Part shown: positions 26,451-34,907 of the stretch, one piece after another
Position numbering within the stretch: position 1 is the stretch's first letter
Layout: each line of letters starts with the position of its first letter
DNA from: Bifidobacterium avesanii
Lineage (GTDB): Bacteria; Actinomycetota; Actinomycetes; Actinomycetales; Bifidobacteriaceae
Direction: 5' to 3'
NCBI RefSeq assembly: GCF_009299475.1
Contig: NZ_WBSN01000006.1
Location: forward strand, 62,001-126,000
DNA: 64,000 nucleotides
Made by a program: the position numbers and the translations under genes
The notes under the pieces: generated by a model
What the model was told of the DNA's origin: nothing
Databases searched by the model: none
Seen by the model: only the letters and a program-made list of their open reading frames with translations

Positions 26451-27455
26451 ATGCCCGAACAAACCCAGAACTCCCGATTTTCCAATCCCGGCCAAGCCGA
26501 CGCCGCGACCGCGCAGACCACCGTCAACGCCGTCATCGACGCGCTTGACGGCGTGCTCTCCTGCGGGCGCGCGCCGATCGAACTGGCCGTCACCACGCTC
26601 GCCGCGGGCGGGCACCTGCTGCTGGAGGACGTGCCCGGCGTGGGCAAGACCACGCTCGCCCGCGCGCTCGGCACCGTGATCCAGGGCTCCGTGCGCCGCG
26701 TGCAGTTCACCCCGGACATGCTGCCGAGCGACCTGACCGGCGTGAGCATCTACGATCAGTCCACGCAGCGCTTCAACTTCCATCCCGGCCCGCTGTTCGC
26801 CAACATCGTCGTGGCGGACGAAATCAACCGCGCCAACCCGAAGACCCAGTCCGCCATGCTCGAGGCCATGGCCGAGGGGCAGATCAGCGTGGACGGCGTC
26901 ACTTACCGCCTGCCCGACCCGTACTTCGTGGTCGCCACGCAGAACCCCATCGAGCTCGAAGGCACGTTCCCCCTGCCCGAGGCGCAGCTCGACCGCTTCA
27001 TGGCCTGCACCTCGCTCGGATACCCGAGCGCCGTGGCGGAGGCGGCCACGCTCACCAGCGAGTACTCCAAGCGCCCGCTCAGCCGGCTCAAGCCCGTGTG
27101 CGACGTGAACGCCGTCGCCGCCGTGCAGGATGCCGCGGACCGTGTGCACCTGAGCGACTCGGTCGCCAACTACATCGTGGCCATCACCACCGCCACGCGC
27201 AGGCGCGAGGACGTGAAGTTCGGCGCCTCGCCGCGAGCCAGCCTGTTCCTCGCCGCCATGGCCAAGGCCCATGCGCTCATCGCCAAACGCGACTTCGTGC
27301 TCGCCGACGACGTGCGCTCTCTCGCGGTGCCCGTGCTCGCCCACCGTCTGGTCCTGCCCGACGCGGCGTTCGGCACCGGCGGCACCACGGGGAGGTCGAT
27401 CGTCGAGGACATCGTGGCCCACACGCCGGTGCCGCACATCGTGGATCGGCGCTGA
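26451..27455 (+). CDS. MoxR-type AAA+ ATPase
   Basis: The 334-residue ATPase has Walker A EDVPGVGKTTLA, Walker B IVVADEINRANPKTQ, sensor FVVATQNPIELEGTFPLPEAQLDRF, and the C-terminal lid domain. MoxR proteins act as chaperone-like remodelling factors next to DUF58 and transglutaminase proteins. Here that partner is a single fused gene starting 2 bases after the stop. The ATG at 26451 has GGGGGAC upstream; an in-frame start 78 bases earlier lacks support. Confidence 0.92.
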   Translation: MPEQTQNSRFSNPGQADAATAQTTVNAVIDALDGVLSCGRAPIELAVTTLAAGGHLLLEDVPGVGKTTLARALGTVIQGSVRRVQFTPDMLPSDLTGVSIYDQSTQRFNFHPGPLFANIVVADEINRANPKTQSAMLEAMAEGQISVDGVTYRLPDPYFVVATQNPIELEGTFPLPEAQLDRFMACTSLGYPSAVAEAATLTSEYSKRPLSRLKPVCDVNAVAAVQDAADRVHLSDSVANYIVAITTATRRREDVKFGASPRASLFLAAMAKAHALIAKRDFVLADDVRSLAVPVLAHRLVLPDAAFGTGGTTGRSIVEDIVAHTPVPHIVDRR

Positions 27456-27457
27456 CC

Positions 27458-30400
27458 ATGGCCGCCCGCGCCCGAAGCCGAGTTCGAGCCCGCGACCGCC
27501 GCGTCCCGCGACCGCACGCCCATGGCGTCGTGAGGCCCACGGCGGCCGGCGTCGTCGCGCTGCTGCTCGGCGGGCTGTGCTGCTTCCTCGCCCTGCTGCT
27601 CGACGACCGCGCGATCGCCGCCGCCACGCTCGCGCTGTGGATCGCGCCGCTGACCTCGTTGACCATTGCGCTGATCCAACGGCGGCTGGCGCCGGGCGTC
27701 GTCGGACCGGCGGCGGCGAATATGCCCGTGACGGGCGTTGCGGGGACGGCGGAGCCCGGCGTGGTGGGGGCCGGCGAGGCGGCGGACCGCGACGGCATTC
27801 GCGTCGCCGTGCCGGCTCGGGGCTGGCGACGCTTCGTGCTGCCGCGCGTCTGGTCCGTGGCCCCGCAATGGGAGCGGCTCGACCAGTACGGTGCGGTGGT
27901 CCGCCGGGGAGCCGGGGCGATTCCCCCCGAACGCGGCCTGTACCGCCGCCTTGCGCTCGCCGTCACCTGGTCCGATCCGTTCGGCCTGATCCGCCAGCGC
28001 CTCATGCTGCACGACGGCGGCGAAACGCTCATGCTGCCCGCCGAATCCGACCCGTCCGCGGACGCCTCGCTCGCCGCCGACGCCCGCATGCAGGACCAGT
28101 CCTCCGGCGAGACGGCCAGCAGCGTGCGCCAATACGCGCCCGGCGACTCGCCCAGACTCATCTCGTGGCGTCACACCGCGCACCGCGGCGAGCTCATGAC
28201 CCGCGAATCCGACCGGGACGTGCGGGTCATGACCCTCATCGTCGTGGACACCACGGTCGAGGAGGGGCTCGCCGCCGATCTGGACGCCGCGGCCGCCTAC
28301 GCGCTGGGCAGGCTCGTGACCATGCGCGCCGACGCCGAAAGCGTCGCGGTGTCCGACGGCGAAACCGTGCTCACGGGCCGGGGCGGCGCCACGCGGTTCC
28401 TCGCCGCCATGCGGCCGGTCGTCAAGGCCGGGCCCGGGGACGGTCCCGGAGGCGGATCGGCGGCGAAGGAATCGAAGGAGCCGAAGCAGGCCGTCACTCC
28501 GGAGCAACGCGTCGCCATCGTGGCGGCGTTCGTGGCGGCCCAACGCCGGCCGCTGCGCATCGTGCTCGTCACGGCCGGCAAGCGCACGCCGCTGGCCGCC
28601 GCATTCGCCGCGTCCGCGATCGGCGACAGGGTGGGCGTCCATCCGGTCGGCTCGGTCGCCGTGACGGAGGGGGAGCCGGCGGCGAAACGGCCGTGCGTCG
28701 CCATCGGGGGAGGCGCGGCTGCGGGGACGGGAGGTCCGGGAAGCCCGGAGGATGCCCGGTCGTGGGGCAGGCTGTCCGTGACGGGACGTGTGGCGGCCAC
28801 CGCGGCGCTCGTCGCGCTGCACGTCGTCGCGCTCGTCGCCCTGAACGGGCTGGTCGAGCTCAAGGGCATGTGGGCGCCCTTCGCCGTGTTCGGCCTGATC
28901 GCCGTCACCTGCGAGGCCATGCTGTTCCCTCCCCGCACCGCGTGGCGTTCGGCCCGGCGCGTGGTGGTGGCCGCGCTGCTCGTTGCCCTCGCCGCGCTGC
29001 TGGCCATGGCCGTGCGCATCCACGGCATCACCGGCGAATGGGTGTTCGCCCGCTCGTCGGAACCGGTCGGCGGCGGAACGGATCGGATCTTCCACTGGAA
29101 CTTCGGCCTGCTGCCGGAGACGCTGTCAGACGGCGCGTGGGACATGTACGTGCAATTGCCGCCGCTGACGGTCTCGCCGCATTCGGACGTGTTCCTCATC
29201 GCCATGGCGGCGGTGGCGGTGGTCCTGCTGCGCTGCCTGCTGTCGCAGCCTACGGCGGCGGTCGCGGTCCCCGTCGTCCCCGCCTCCGTGATGGCCGTGG
29301 GCTTCGCGTTCGTGGGGCAGACGCCGTCGTACGCCATGATCGGCGCGACCGTGTTCGCCTCGCTCGTTCTCCTGTGGGCCGTGAAGCCCGTGCGCGCGCT
29401 GGCGCCCATGCCGGTCGTCGCCTCGGCGCTCGTCACCGCGCTGACGCTGTCGCTCACCCCGTCCGCCACCAGCTTCGCCGTCGGAGTGCCGCTCGCCGTG
29501 GGCACGCCCGGCGGCCTGTTCTCCACCAGCACCGTCAACCCGCTCGTGGACCTGAAGCGCGGCCTCGCACAGGGATCCAACAACGTGGTGTTCGAATACC
29601 GCACCTACGACGGCAACCCGTACTATTTCCGCCTGGCCACTCTCGACGACTTCAACGGCGACACCTGGCGCTACGACCCCCAGCTCGCCTCCGACGGCGG
29701 ACTGTACGGCGGCCGCCCCAACTTCGGGGCGTCGCCGCAGTCCGACCAGCTCAGCCGCCGCACGGGCGGGCAGAGCCAGGAGCAGTACGTCGAAAGCCTC
29801 ACGCCGCTCAGGCGCACCATCGTGGCCGTCAACGACTCCGGCGGGCGGTACTCCGGCGGGCTGTCCGCCGCGGACGGGGCGATCGCGGAAAGCATGGTCG
29901 GCCAGGCGCAGGTGGACATCACGACGCTCGCGTCCCGGTTCCTGCCGGTGCTCGGCGACGCGCAGGTCATCTCCGGGCTGTCCGCCGACGAGCAGCGCGA
30001 ATGGTATCAGGCGGACGACGGCACGGTGTTCAGCCCGAGCGCCCTCACGGGCGAGGGACTCAGCTACGCGGTCAGCGGCGCGTCGCTCACGCCCATCGGC
30101 TCGGCCGCGCAGTTCCGGCAGATCGAAACGCTGGACCGGCTGCGCGCAAGCTACCTCGACTACGTCGGCGGCGGCTCGTCGGCCTCCTCCGCGTCCGGCA
30201 TGTCCACGTCGGAACGCGAGTCGCTGCGGCGGTCCCTCGCGCGCAACGGCTACGCCACCGTGAGCGGGGACTACCTCGTCGTCAACCTGCGCGTCAACAT
30301 GTCGGACGACGCCGTGGCGGGCACGATCACCGACGCGGACGGCATGCAGGTGGACGACGACGCCCACTCCCTGCCCGCATTGCGCAACGGCGGCGTGAGT

Positions 30401-31846
30401 CTGGAATTCGCCAGGCGGTTCCGCGACAAGCTGGGGATTCAGGTCGGTGAGGGATTCGGCGTGCTCGCCATGGACTCGAGCGGCACGATGGCGCTGGTGC
30501 TGCGGCTCGACGGGCGTACCATGGGCCAATCCAACGAGGGTTTCCGCTTGGCCATGTCCCGGCTCGCCGGGGAGCGCAACTCGGCGAGCTACACGCTGGC
30601 GACGGTCACGGCGCGGCAGACGCAGCGGCGCACGATCGGCATCACCGCCGAACAGCTCAACGACGACGGCACCGGTCTGCGACTGCGGCCGCGCTACGGC
30701 ACGCTGCCCGCCGAGCTGCCCGAACACGTGCAGGCCGTGGTGGACGAGGCCAAGGCGGACGGCGTGCCGACCGACGGCGCCAACGAAGCCAACCAGGTCG
30801 CGACCATGCGCTGGCTCGTGAACTACCTCACGCAGCCGGACTTCGTATACTCGCTCAACCAGCCCGACGGCAACGGGCGCGGCAACCTCGACGTGGTGGA
30901 CGACTTCCTCGTCTCGCGCAGCGGATACTGCACGCACTACGCCTCCGCGCTCGCCGTGCTCGGCCGGGCGATGGGACTGTCCACGAGGATCGTGCTCGGA
31001 TACAACGCCAACGCCACGGTCGTGGATCCGTCCGACGGAAGCTCGGGGCGGACGAGCCGGTTCTCGACCCATTACGAGGTGCAGGCCAAGCAACTGCATT
31101 CGTGGACCGAGGTGTACATCGACAACATCGGTTGGACGCCGTTCGACGTGACCCCGGCCAGCGGCGGCGGCAACGGCGTGACCTCCGGCGGCGAGGAGGA
31201 GCCGGCCCAGACCGCGCCCAGCGCGTCCGCGTCCTCCTCCAGCTCCAGCGCGTCCGCCTCCGCATCGGCGTCCGAATCGACCTCGTCCGCTTCGGACGAC
31301 CCCTCCGCGAGCGATTCCGCCTCTTCCGGCGAAGCCGCCGGCGACCGGACGGACGCCGTGAAGCCCGCGCGCCTGCCCGGATGGGCGGCGACGGCGCTGT
31401 GGACCGTGCTCGGACTGGCGTTGGCGGTTGGGCTGGCGTTGGCGCCGGCCGGGCTCAGGGAACGGCGGCGACGGTCGCGATTGCATGTGATCGATCAGGC
31501 CGCCGCGGTGGGCGACGACGACGCGCTGAACCGCCGCGCATGGAAGGCCGCATGGGCCGAGGCGCTCGACTGCGCGCGGGACGTGGGCGCAGGCTGGCCC
31601 GCGACCGCCACGGACGGCGAAGTGGCTTCCGAACTGTGCGAACGGTTCGGCGCGATGGGTCTTGCGGGGGACGGCGTGGAGGCCATCCGGACGCTCGCGG
31701 ACCGGGCGATCACCGCCGCGTACGGAAGCCCCCGCACACCGGTCGCGCCCCCGGACGCCACGGTGCCCCGCCTGCTCGCCGCGCTGCGCGCCCGCGCCTC
31801 CACGGTGCAGCGGCTGCTGCCGCGCTCGCTGTTCGCTCGGCGCTAG
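27458..31846 (+). CDS. DUF58–transglutaminase (TgpA-like) membrane fusion protein
   Basis: The 1462-residue protein joins two proteins usually encoded separately. It begins with two membrane helices and a DUF58 domain (RQYAPGDSPRLISWRHTAHR near residue 230). Then come about seven more helices (residues 445–680) and a long extracytoplasmic region with a transglutaminase triad: C1158 in SGYCTHYAS, H1214 in HSWTEVYI and D1230 in PFDVTP. A Ser-rich linker, one more helix and a DUF4129-like cytoplasmic tail end it. No interruption is seen in the joining region (about residues 400–450), so the fusion appears genuine. With MoxR it probably acts in envelope assembly. Confidence 0.85.
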   Translation: MAARARSRVRARDRRVPRPHAHGVVRPTAAGVVALLLGGLCCFLALLLDDRAIAAATLALWIAPLTSLTIALIQRRLAPGVVGPAAANMPVTGVAGTAEPGVVGAGEAADRDGIRVAVPARGWRRFVLPRVWSVAPQWERLDQYGAVVRRGAGAIPPERGLYRRLALAVTWSDPFGLIRQRLMLHDGGETLMLPAESDPSADASLAADARMQDQSSGETASSVRQYAPGDSPRLISWRHTAHRGELMTRESDRDVRVMTLIVVDTTVEEGLAADLDAAAAYALGRLVTMRADAESVAVSDGETVLTGRGGATRFLAAMRPVVKAGPGDGPGGGSAAKESKEPKQAVTPEQRVAIVAAFVAAQRRPLRIVLVTAGKRTPLAAAFAASAIGDRVGVHPVGSVAVTEGEPAAKRPCVAIGGGAAAGTGGPGSPEDARSWGRLSVTGRVAATAALVALHVVALVALNGLVELKGMWAPFAVFGLIAVTCEAMLFPPRTAWRSARRVVVAALLVALAALLAMAVRIHGITGEWVFARSSEPVGGGTDRIFHWNFGLLPETLSDGAWDMYVQLPPLTVSPHSDVFLIAMAAVAVVLLRCLLSQPTAAVAVPVVPASVMAVGFAFVGQTPSYAMIGATVFASLVLLWAVKPVRALAPMPVVASALVTALTLSLTPSATSFAVGVPLAVGTPGGLFSTSTVNPLVDLKRGLAQGSNNVVFEYRTYDGNPYYFRLATLDDFNGDTWRYDPQLASDGGLYGGRPNFGASPQSDQLSRRTGGQSQEQYVESLTPLRRTIVAVNDSGGRYSGGLSAADGAIAESMVGQAQVDITTLASRFLPVLGDAQVISGLSADEQREWYQADDGTVFSPSALTGEGLSYAVSGASLTPIGSAAQFRQIETLDRLRASYLDYVGGGSSASSASGMSTSERESLRRSLARNGYATVSGDYLVVNLRVNMSDDAVAGTITDADGMQVDDDAHSLPALRNGGVSLEFARRFRDKLGIQVGEGFGVLAMDSSGTMALVLRLDGRTMGQSNEGFRLAMSRLAGERNSASYTLATVTARQTQRRTIGITAEQLNDDGTGLRLRPRYGTLPAELPEHVQAVVDEAKADGVPTDGANEANQVATMRWLVNYLTQPDFVYSLNQPDGNGRGNLDVVDDFLVSRSGYCTHYASALAVLGRAMGLSTRIVLGYNANATVVDPSDGSSGRTSRFSTHYEVQAKQLHSWTEVYIDNIGWTPFDVTPASGGGNGVTSGGEEEPAQTAPSASASSSSSSASASASASESTSSASDDPSASDSASSGEAAGDRTDAVKPARLPGWAATALWTVLGLALAVGLALAPAGLRERRRRSRLHVIDQAAAVGDDDALNRRAWKAAWAEALDCARDVGAGWPATATDGEVASELCERFGAMGLAGDGVEAIRTLADRAITAAYGSPRTPVAPPDATVPRLLAALRARASTVQRLLPRSLFARR

Positions 31847-31864
31847 AATCCCGTTAGAAGCCCG

Positions 31865-33103
31865 CTAGAATCCCGCCTCGGCGAGCGCATGGTCGATGTC
31901 GCGGATCAGGTCGTCCGTGTCCTCGAGCCCCACGGCGAGGCGGAAGAATCCGCGGTGGAACTCCGGCGGGTACAGGTACTGGCGCTCGTCGTCCTCGCCG
32001 AGGAACACGATCAGGCTTTCGTCGTGCCCCAGCGACACGGCCGAGGTGATCACGTTGAGCTTGGAGACGAACCGGTTGTGCCTGTCGTGGTCGGCGTCCA
32101 GCCCGAACGCGAGCACCCCGCCGAACCCGGCGTCCGGTCGGGCCAGCTGCGAGGCGGCCACCTTGTGGCCCGGGTGGGACTCCAGCCCCGGATAGCTCAC
32201 GAACCGCACGGACGGCAGGGTCTCCAGATGCTTGGCGATCGCCAGCGCGGACGCGTTGTGCTGACGCATGCGCAGCGGCAGCGTCACCGAGCCGCGGTTG
32301 ATGAGCCACGCGTTGAACGGCGAGATGATGCCGCCGTAGTTCACCTGCGCGGTGAAGCGGATCTCGTCCGTGCGCGCCTTGGTGGTGGCGATCGCGCCGC
32401 CCAGCGCGTCGCCGTGGCCGTTGATGTACTTGGTGAGCGACTCGACCACGATGTCCGCGCCCAAGTCCAGCGGGCGCACGTTGAACGGCGAGTTGAACGT
32501 GTTGTCCACGGAGACGAGCGTCTCCCGCCCGGTCCGTCGCCCGTGGTCGTGCGCCAGCCGGGCGATGGCCGCGATGTCCGAGACCTTGAGCGTCGGGTTC
32601 GCCGGCGTCTCGATGTGCACCAGCTTGGTGTTGGGCCTCAGCGCCGCCTCCACGTTGGCCGGGTCCGACGTGTCCACGAGGCTGGTCTCGATGCCGTACT
32701 TCTCCGGCAGGATCTGGTGGAGCAGCCGGTAGGCGGCGATGTACGTGGTGTCGGAGAAGATCGCGTGGTCGCCGCGGTTGAGAAACGTGGTGAACACGGC
32801 GGAGAGCGCCGCCACGCCCGAGGCGAGCACCACCGCGTCCTCGGCGCCCTCGAGGTTGGCGAGCTTCGCCTCGAGGTAGCGCTGGTTGGGATGCCCGTTG
32901 CGCGTGTACAGGTTCACGTCCGAGCTCGACCAGTTGATGTCGCTCGGGTCGTAGGGCAGGGCGTAGGCGTTGGCGAGGGTGATCGGGCGGCGGATCGCGC
33001 CGGTCTCCGCGTCCACGCCGTTGCCGAGGTGGATCGCCTTGGTGCCGAAGCCCAGGGGCTTGTCGTCGAATGATTGTCCGGAGTGCACGAGATCTGAGGT
33101 CAT
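31865..33103 (-). CDS. Cys/Met-metabolism PLP-dependent enzyme
   Basis: The 412-residue protein has the family markers: GFGTKAIHLGN start, TLANAYALPYDP, YTRNGHPNQRYLEAKLANLE, SGVAALSAVF, VDNTFNSPF, the PLP lysine in ESLTKYINGHGD, and the end RLAVGLEDTDDLIRDI. It could be a cystathionine gamma-lyase or synthase, an O-acetylhomoserine sulfhydrylase or a methionine gamma-lyase; sequence alone does not decide. The start at 33103 begins at the family's usual N-terminus. The ribosome site is poor. It converges on the fusion gene with an 18-base gap and is divergent from the GntR gene. Confidence 0.88.
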   Translation of the reverse strand: MTSDLVHSGQSFDDKPLGFGTKAIHLGNGVDAETGAIRRPITLANAYALPYDPSDINWSSSDVNLYTRNGHPNQRYLEAKLANLEGAEDAVVLASGVAALSAVFTTFLNRGDHAIFSDTTYIAAYRLLHQILPEKYGIETSLVDTSDPANVEAALRPNTKLVHIETPANPTLKVSDIAAIARLAHDHGRRTGRETLVSVDNTFNSPFNVRPLDLGADIVVESLTKYINGHGDALGGAIATTKARTDEIRFTAQVNYGGIISPFNAWLINRGSVTLPLRMRQHNASALAIAKHLETLPSVRFVSYPGLESHPGHKVAASQLARPDAGFGGVLAFGLDADHDRHNRFVSKLNVITSAVSLGHDESLIVFLGEDDERQYLYPPEFHRGFFRLAVGLEDTDDLIRDIDHALAEAGF

Positions 33104-33417
33104 GATCCAACTCAAGCATGCCGGCCGCACCCGCGCAATCGGGGCGGATCCGCGCAAAACGTTGGGATTCCGGGTGTTGAGAGCCATGCATAAGACATTG
33201 GTATAGGGCCCGCCGCGGTTTGGACGCTTTGGCTTGGCCGCCTCCGGCTTGGTCGGCCGGGTTCGCGTGCAACCCGGGCCGCGCATGCAATCCGGGCCGC
33301 GCGTGCAGCCCGGCCGGCGCGCGCAATACTAGGATGGTCCTGTACATGGCAAGGCGCCCGGCGTCCGGCATCGTCGTCGGGCGCGCGATGCGGGCGCGGG
33401 GCGAAAGGTGCGTGCGG
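33104..33417. other. Divergent promoter region with three 18-bp tandem repeats
   Basis: This 314-base gap separates the PLP enzyme and GntR genes. It holds three 18-bp units at 33265, 33283 and 33301 (consensus GCATGCAACCCGGGCCGC). The reading frame of the GntR gene stays open through them, but no ribosome site supports a start there. No clear palindromic operator was found. Confidence 0.6.
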
Positions 33418-34095
33418 ATGGACGTGGAGCGCGGCGAGCAGACGAGCAAAAGCGACGTGGCGTACGCCTTCCTGCGCCGGCGCATCGTGTTCTGCGAGGC
33501 GCGGCCCGGCGACCTGCTCGACGAAAAAGCCATCGCCGCGGACTTGGGATGCAGCCGCACGCCGGTGCGCGAGGCCATCGCCAAACTCGCGCAGGAGCAG
33601 CTGCTCACCGTCTATCCGCGCCGGGGCATCGTGGTCTCGCCCATCTCGCTGACCAGCATGCGCGACATGCTCGGCGCAAGGCTCGTCGTCGAACCCGCAT
33701 GCCTCCATCTGGCGTTCGACCGCCTCGACCGCGCCGCGCTGCTCACGTTCCGCGACGACATGACCCGGCGCATCGCGGGCGGCGGCGAACGGTCGGACAC
33801 CATCGAGGACGACTTCGACTTCCGCTTCCACATGTACTTCGCCACGGTGGCCGGCAACCGGTACTTCACCGACCTCATGTCCCGGCTCATGGCGCAGAGC
33901 CAGCGCATCCGCTTCTTCTCCGCGCTGGCGCCCGACCGCATCCTCGCGTCGTACCACGAGCATCTGGCGATCATCGACGCGTGCCTCGGCGGGGACGAAC
34001 GGGGCGCGGTCGAGGCGGTGAAGCGGCATCTCGAGGCCACGCGCGACGGGTACCTCGCCATCGCCCGCGAACGGCGGGAGTACTTCGCCGAGTAG
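33418..34095 (+). CDS. GntR-family (FadR/FCD) regulator
   Basis: The 225-residue protein has a winged helix (KSDVAYAFLRRRIVFCEARP, then LLDEKAIAADLGCSRTPVREAIAKL) and an all-helical FCD ligand-binding domain with its metal-site type Asp/His residues (DDFDFRFHMYF; SYHEHLAII). ATG at 33418 follows AAAGGTG. In-frame starts further upstream (33220, 33343) would run through the 18-bp repeats and are less likely. It probably controls the dehydrogenase at 34908, whose leader has tandem TGATATATCA palindromes. Confidence 0.85.
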   Translation: MDVERGEQTSKSDVAYAFLRRRIVFCEARPGDLLDEKAIAADLGCSRTPVREAIAKLAQEQLLTVYPRRGIVVSPISLTSMRDMLGARLVVEPACLHLAFDRLDRAALLTFRDDMTRRIAGGGERSDTIEDDFDFRFHMYFATVAGNRYFTDLMSRLMAQSQRIRFFSALAPDRILASYHEHLAIIDACLGGDERGAVEAVKRHLEATRDGYLAIARERREYFAE

Positions 34096-34123
34096 GGGAG
34101 CGCCGGGCTTCGGGCGTTGTCCC

Positions 34124-34201
34124 GACCACGGAAGACGTGTATTTTCCGCGGAATCGGCGGCATGCCGGTGGCGGCGGATGGAAAGCGCCCCTTCCGTGGT
34201 C
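34124..34201. repeat. 78-bp palindrome, family IV copy 1
   Basis: GACCACGGAAG and CTTCCGTGGTC are the outer arms; ATTTTCCGC and GCGGATGGAAAG pair inside around a CGGCATGCCG centre. It lies in the 812-base gene-free stretch 34096–34907, where no credible gene is visible on either strand. Confidence 0.75.
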
Positions 34202-34325
34202 TGCTGCGGACCGGTTCGCTCACCCCCCTGCCCGGTCTCCGCCCGGTTCCCGCCCGGTCAAAGATGTGTGGCATTTCCTCCGTGGCCGCCATGACCCGGT
34301 TCCTTCCCTCGTCAACGAGCCGAAT

Positions 34326-34401
34326 GGCAACGGAAAGCCGATATTTTCGCGGGAACGGCGCCATAGTCATGCCCGATGCGGAAAATCGGTCTTCCGTTGT
34401 C
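34326..34401. repeat. 76-bp palindrome, family IV copy 2
   Basis: Left arm GGCAACGGAAAGCCGATATT, right arm AAATCGGTCTTCCGTTGTC. It has the same length class and arm sequence as copies at 34420 and 46332. Confidence 0.85.
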
Positions 34402-34419
34402 GGACGGTCGTTCCTGCTT

Positions 34420-34497
34420 GGCAACGGAAGGCTGAATTTTCTTCGGAGACGGCGGTATGGCAATGTCGGCCGCGGAATAATCGGTCTTCCGTTGTCG
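34420..34497. repeat. 78-bp palindrome, family IV copy 3
   Basis: Left arm GGCAACGGAAGGCTGAATTT, right arm ending AATCGGTCTTCCGTTGTCGG, which is identical over 20 bases to that of the copy 94 bases upstream. Confidence 0.85.
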
Positions 34498-34538
34498 GAG
34501 ACCGTTGGCTGGAATTCGGCAATGGGGATTCGCCGGTG

Positions 34539-34628
34539 GCCTCCGCTGGAGATCGCCGTCCGGAGAGTTGCCGTCTGGAAGTTCGCCGGATTGAGGCTCG
34601 CCGAATGGAAGTTCGTCGGATGGAGGTT
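34539..34628. repeat. 15-bp minisatellite, six units
   Basis: Six imperfect 15-base units with consensus CGCCGGATGGAAGTT run from about 34539 to 34628. A 15-base unit keeps frame, so it yields a spurious repeated pentapeptide in two strands. No gene start supports coding here. Confidence 0.75.
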
Positions 34629-34815
34629 GCGATCCTGTCCCTGTTTCCACGCCTGTCTGATCTTCGGCGTGCTCAACCCGTCACGGCCGCCGTGATCTCT
34701 CTCGGACGTGCTCGCCCGCACCTTTATCATTTCTATTTCTCGGCGATTTTGCGGCGAGCTGCTTCTGCAACGCGTGGCAACCACGTATCATGTGCCGTCC
34801 ACCTGTCGTACCATC

Positions 34816-34837
34816 TGATATATCAACTGATATATCA
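34816..34837. promoter_or_regulatory. Tandem TGATATATCA palindromes, probable GntR operator
   Basis: Two copies of the perfect 10-bp palindrome TGATATATCA start 12 bases apart (34816, 34828), just over one helical turn, and end 70 bases before the dehydrogenase start. The AT-rich palindromes stand out in this GC-rich DNA. The GntR gene just upstream is the natural candidate to bind them. Confidence 0.65.
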
Positions 34838-34907
34838 GAGATGGCGAGCCGGGATGATCGGTGAAAACCAAGCCGTTCCGCCGTCTCGAAGGTCACGGGA
34901 GGCAATG

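Noticed and set aside
34096-34907. Possible genes in the 812-base gap
   Set aside because: The frames there are made of palindromes and the 15-bp minisatellite, with no ribosome site and no family match.
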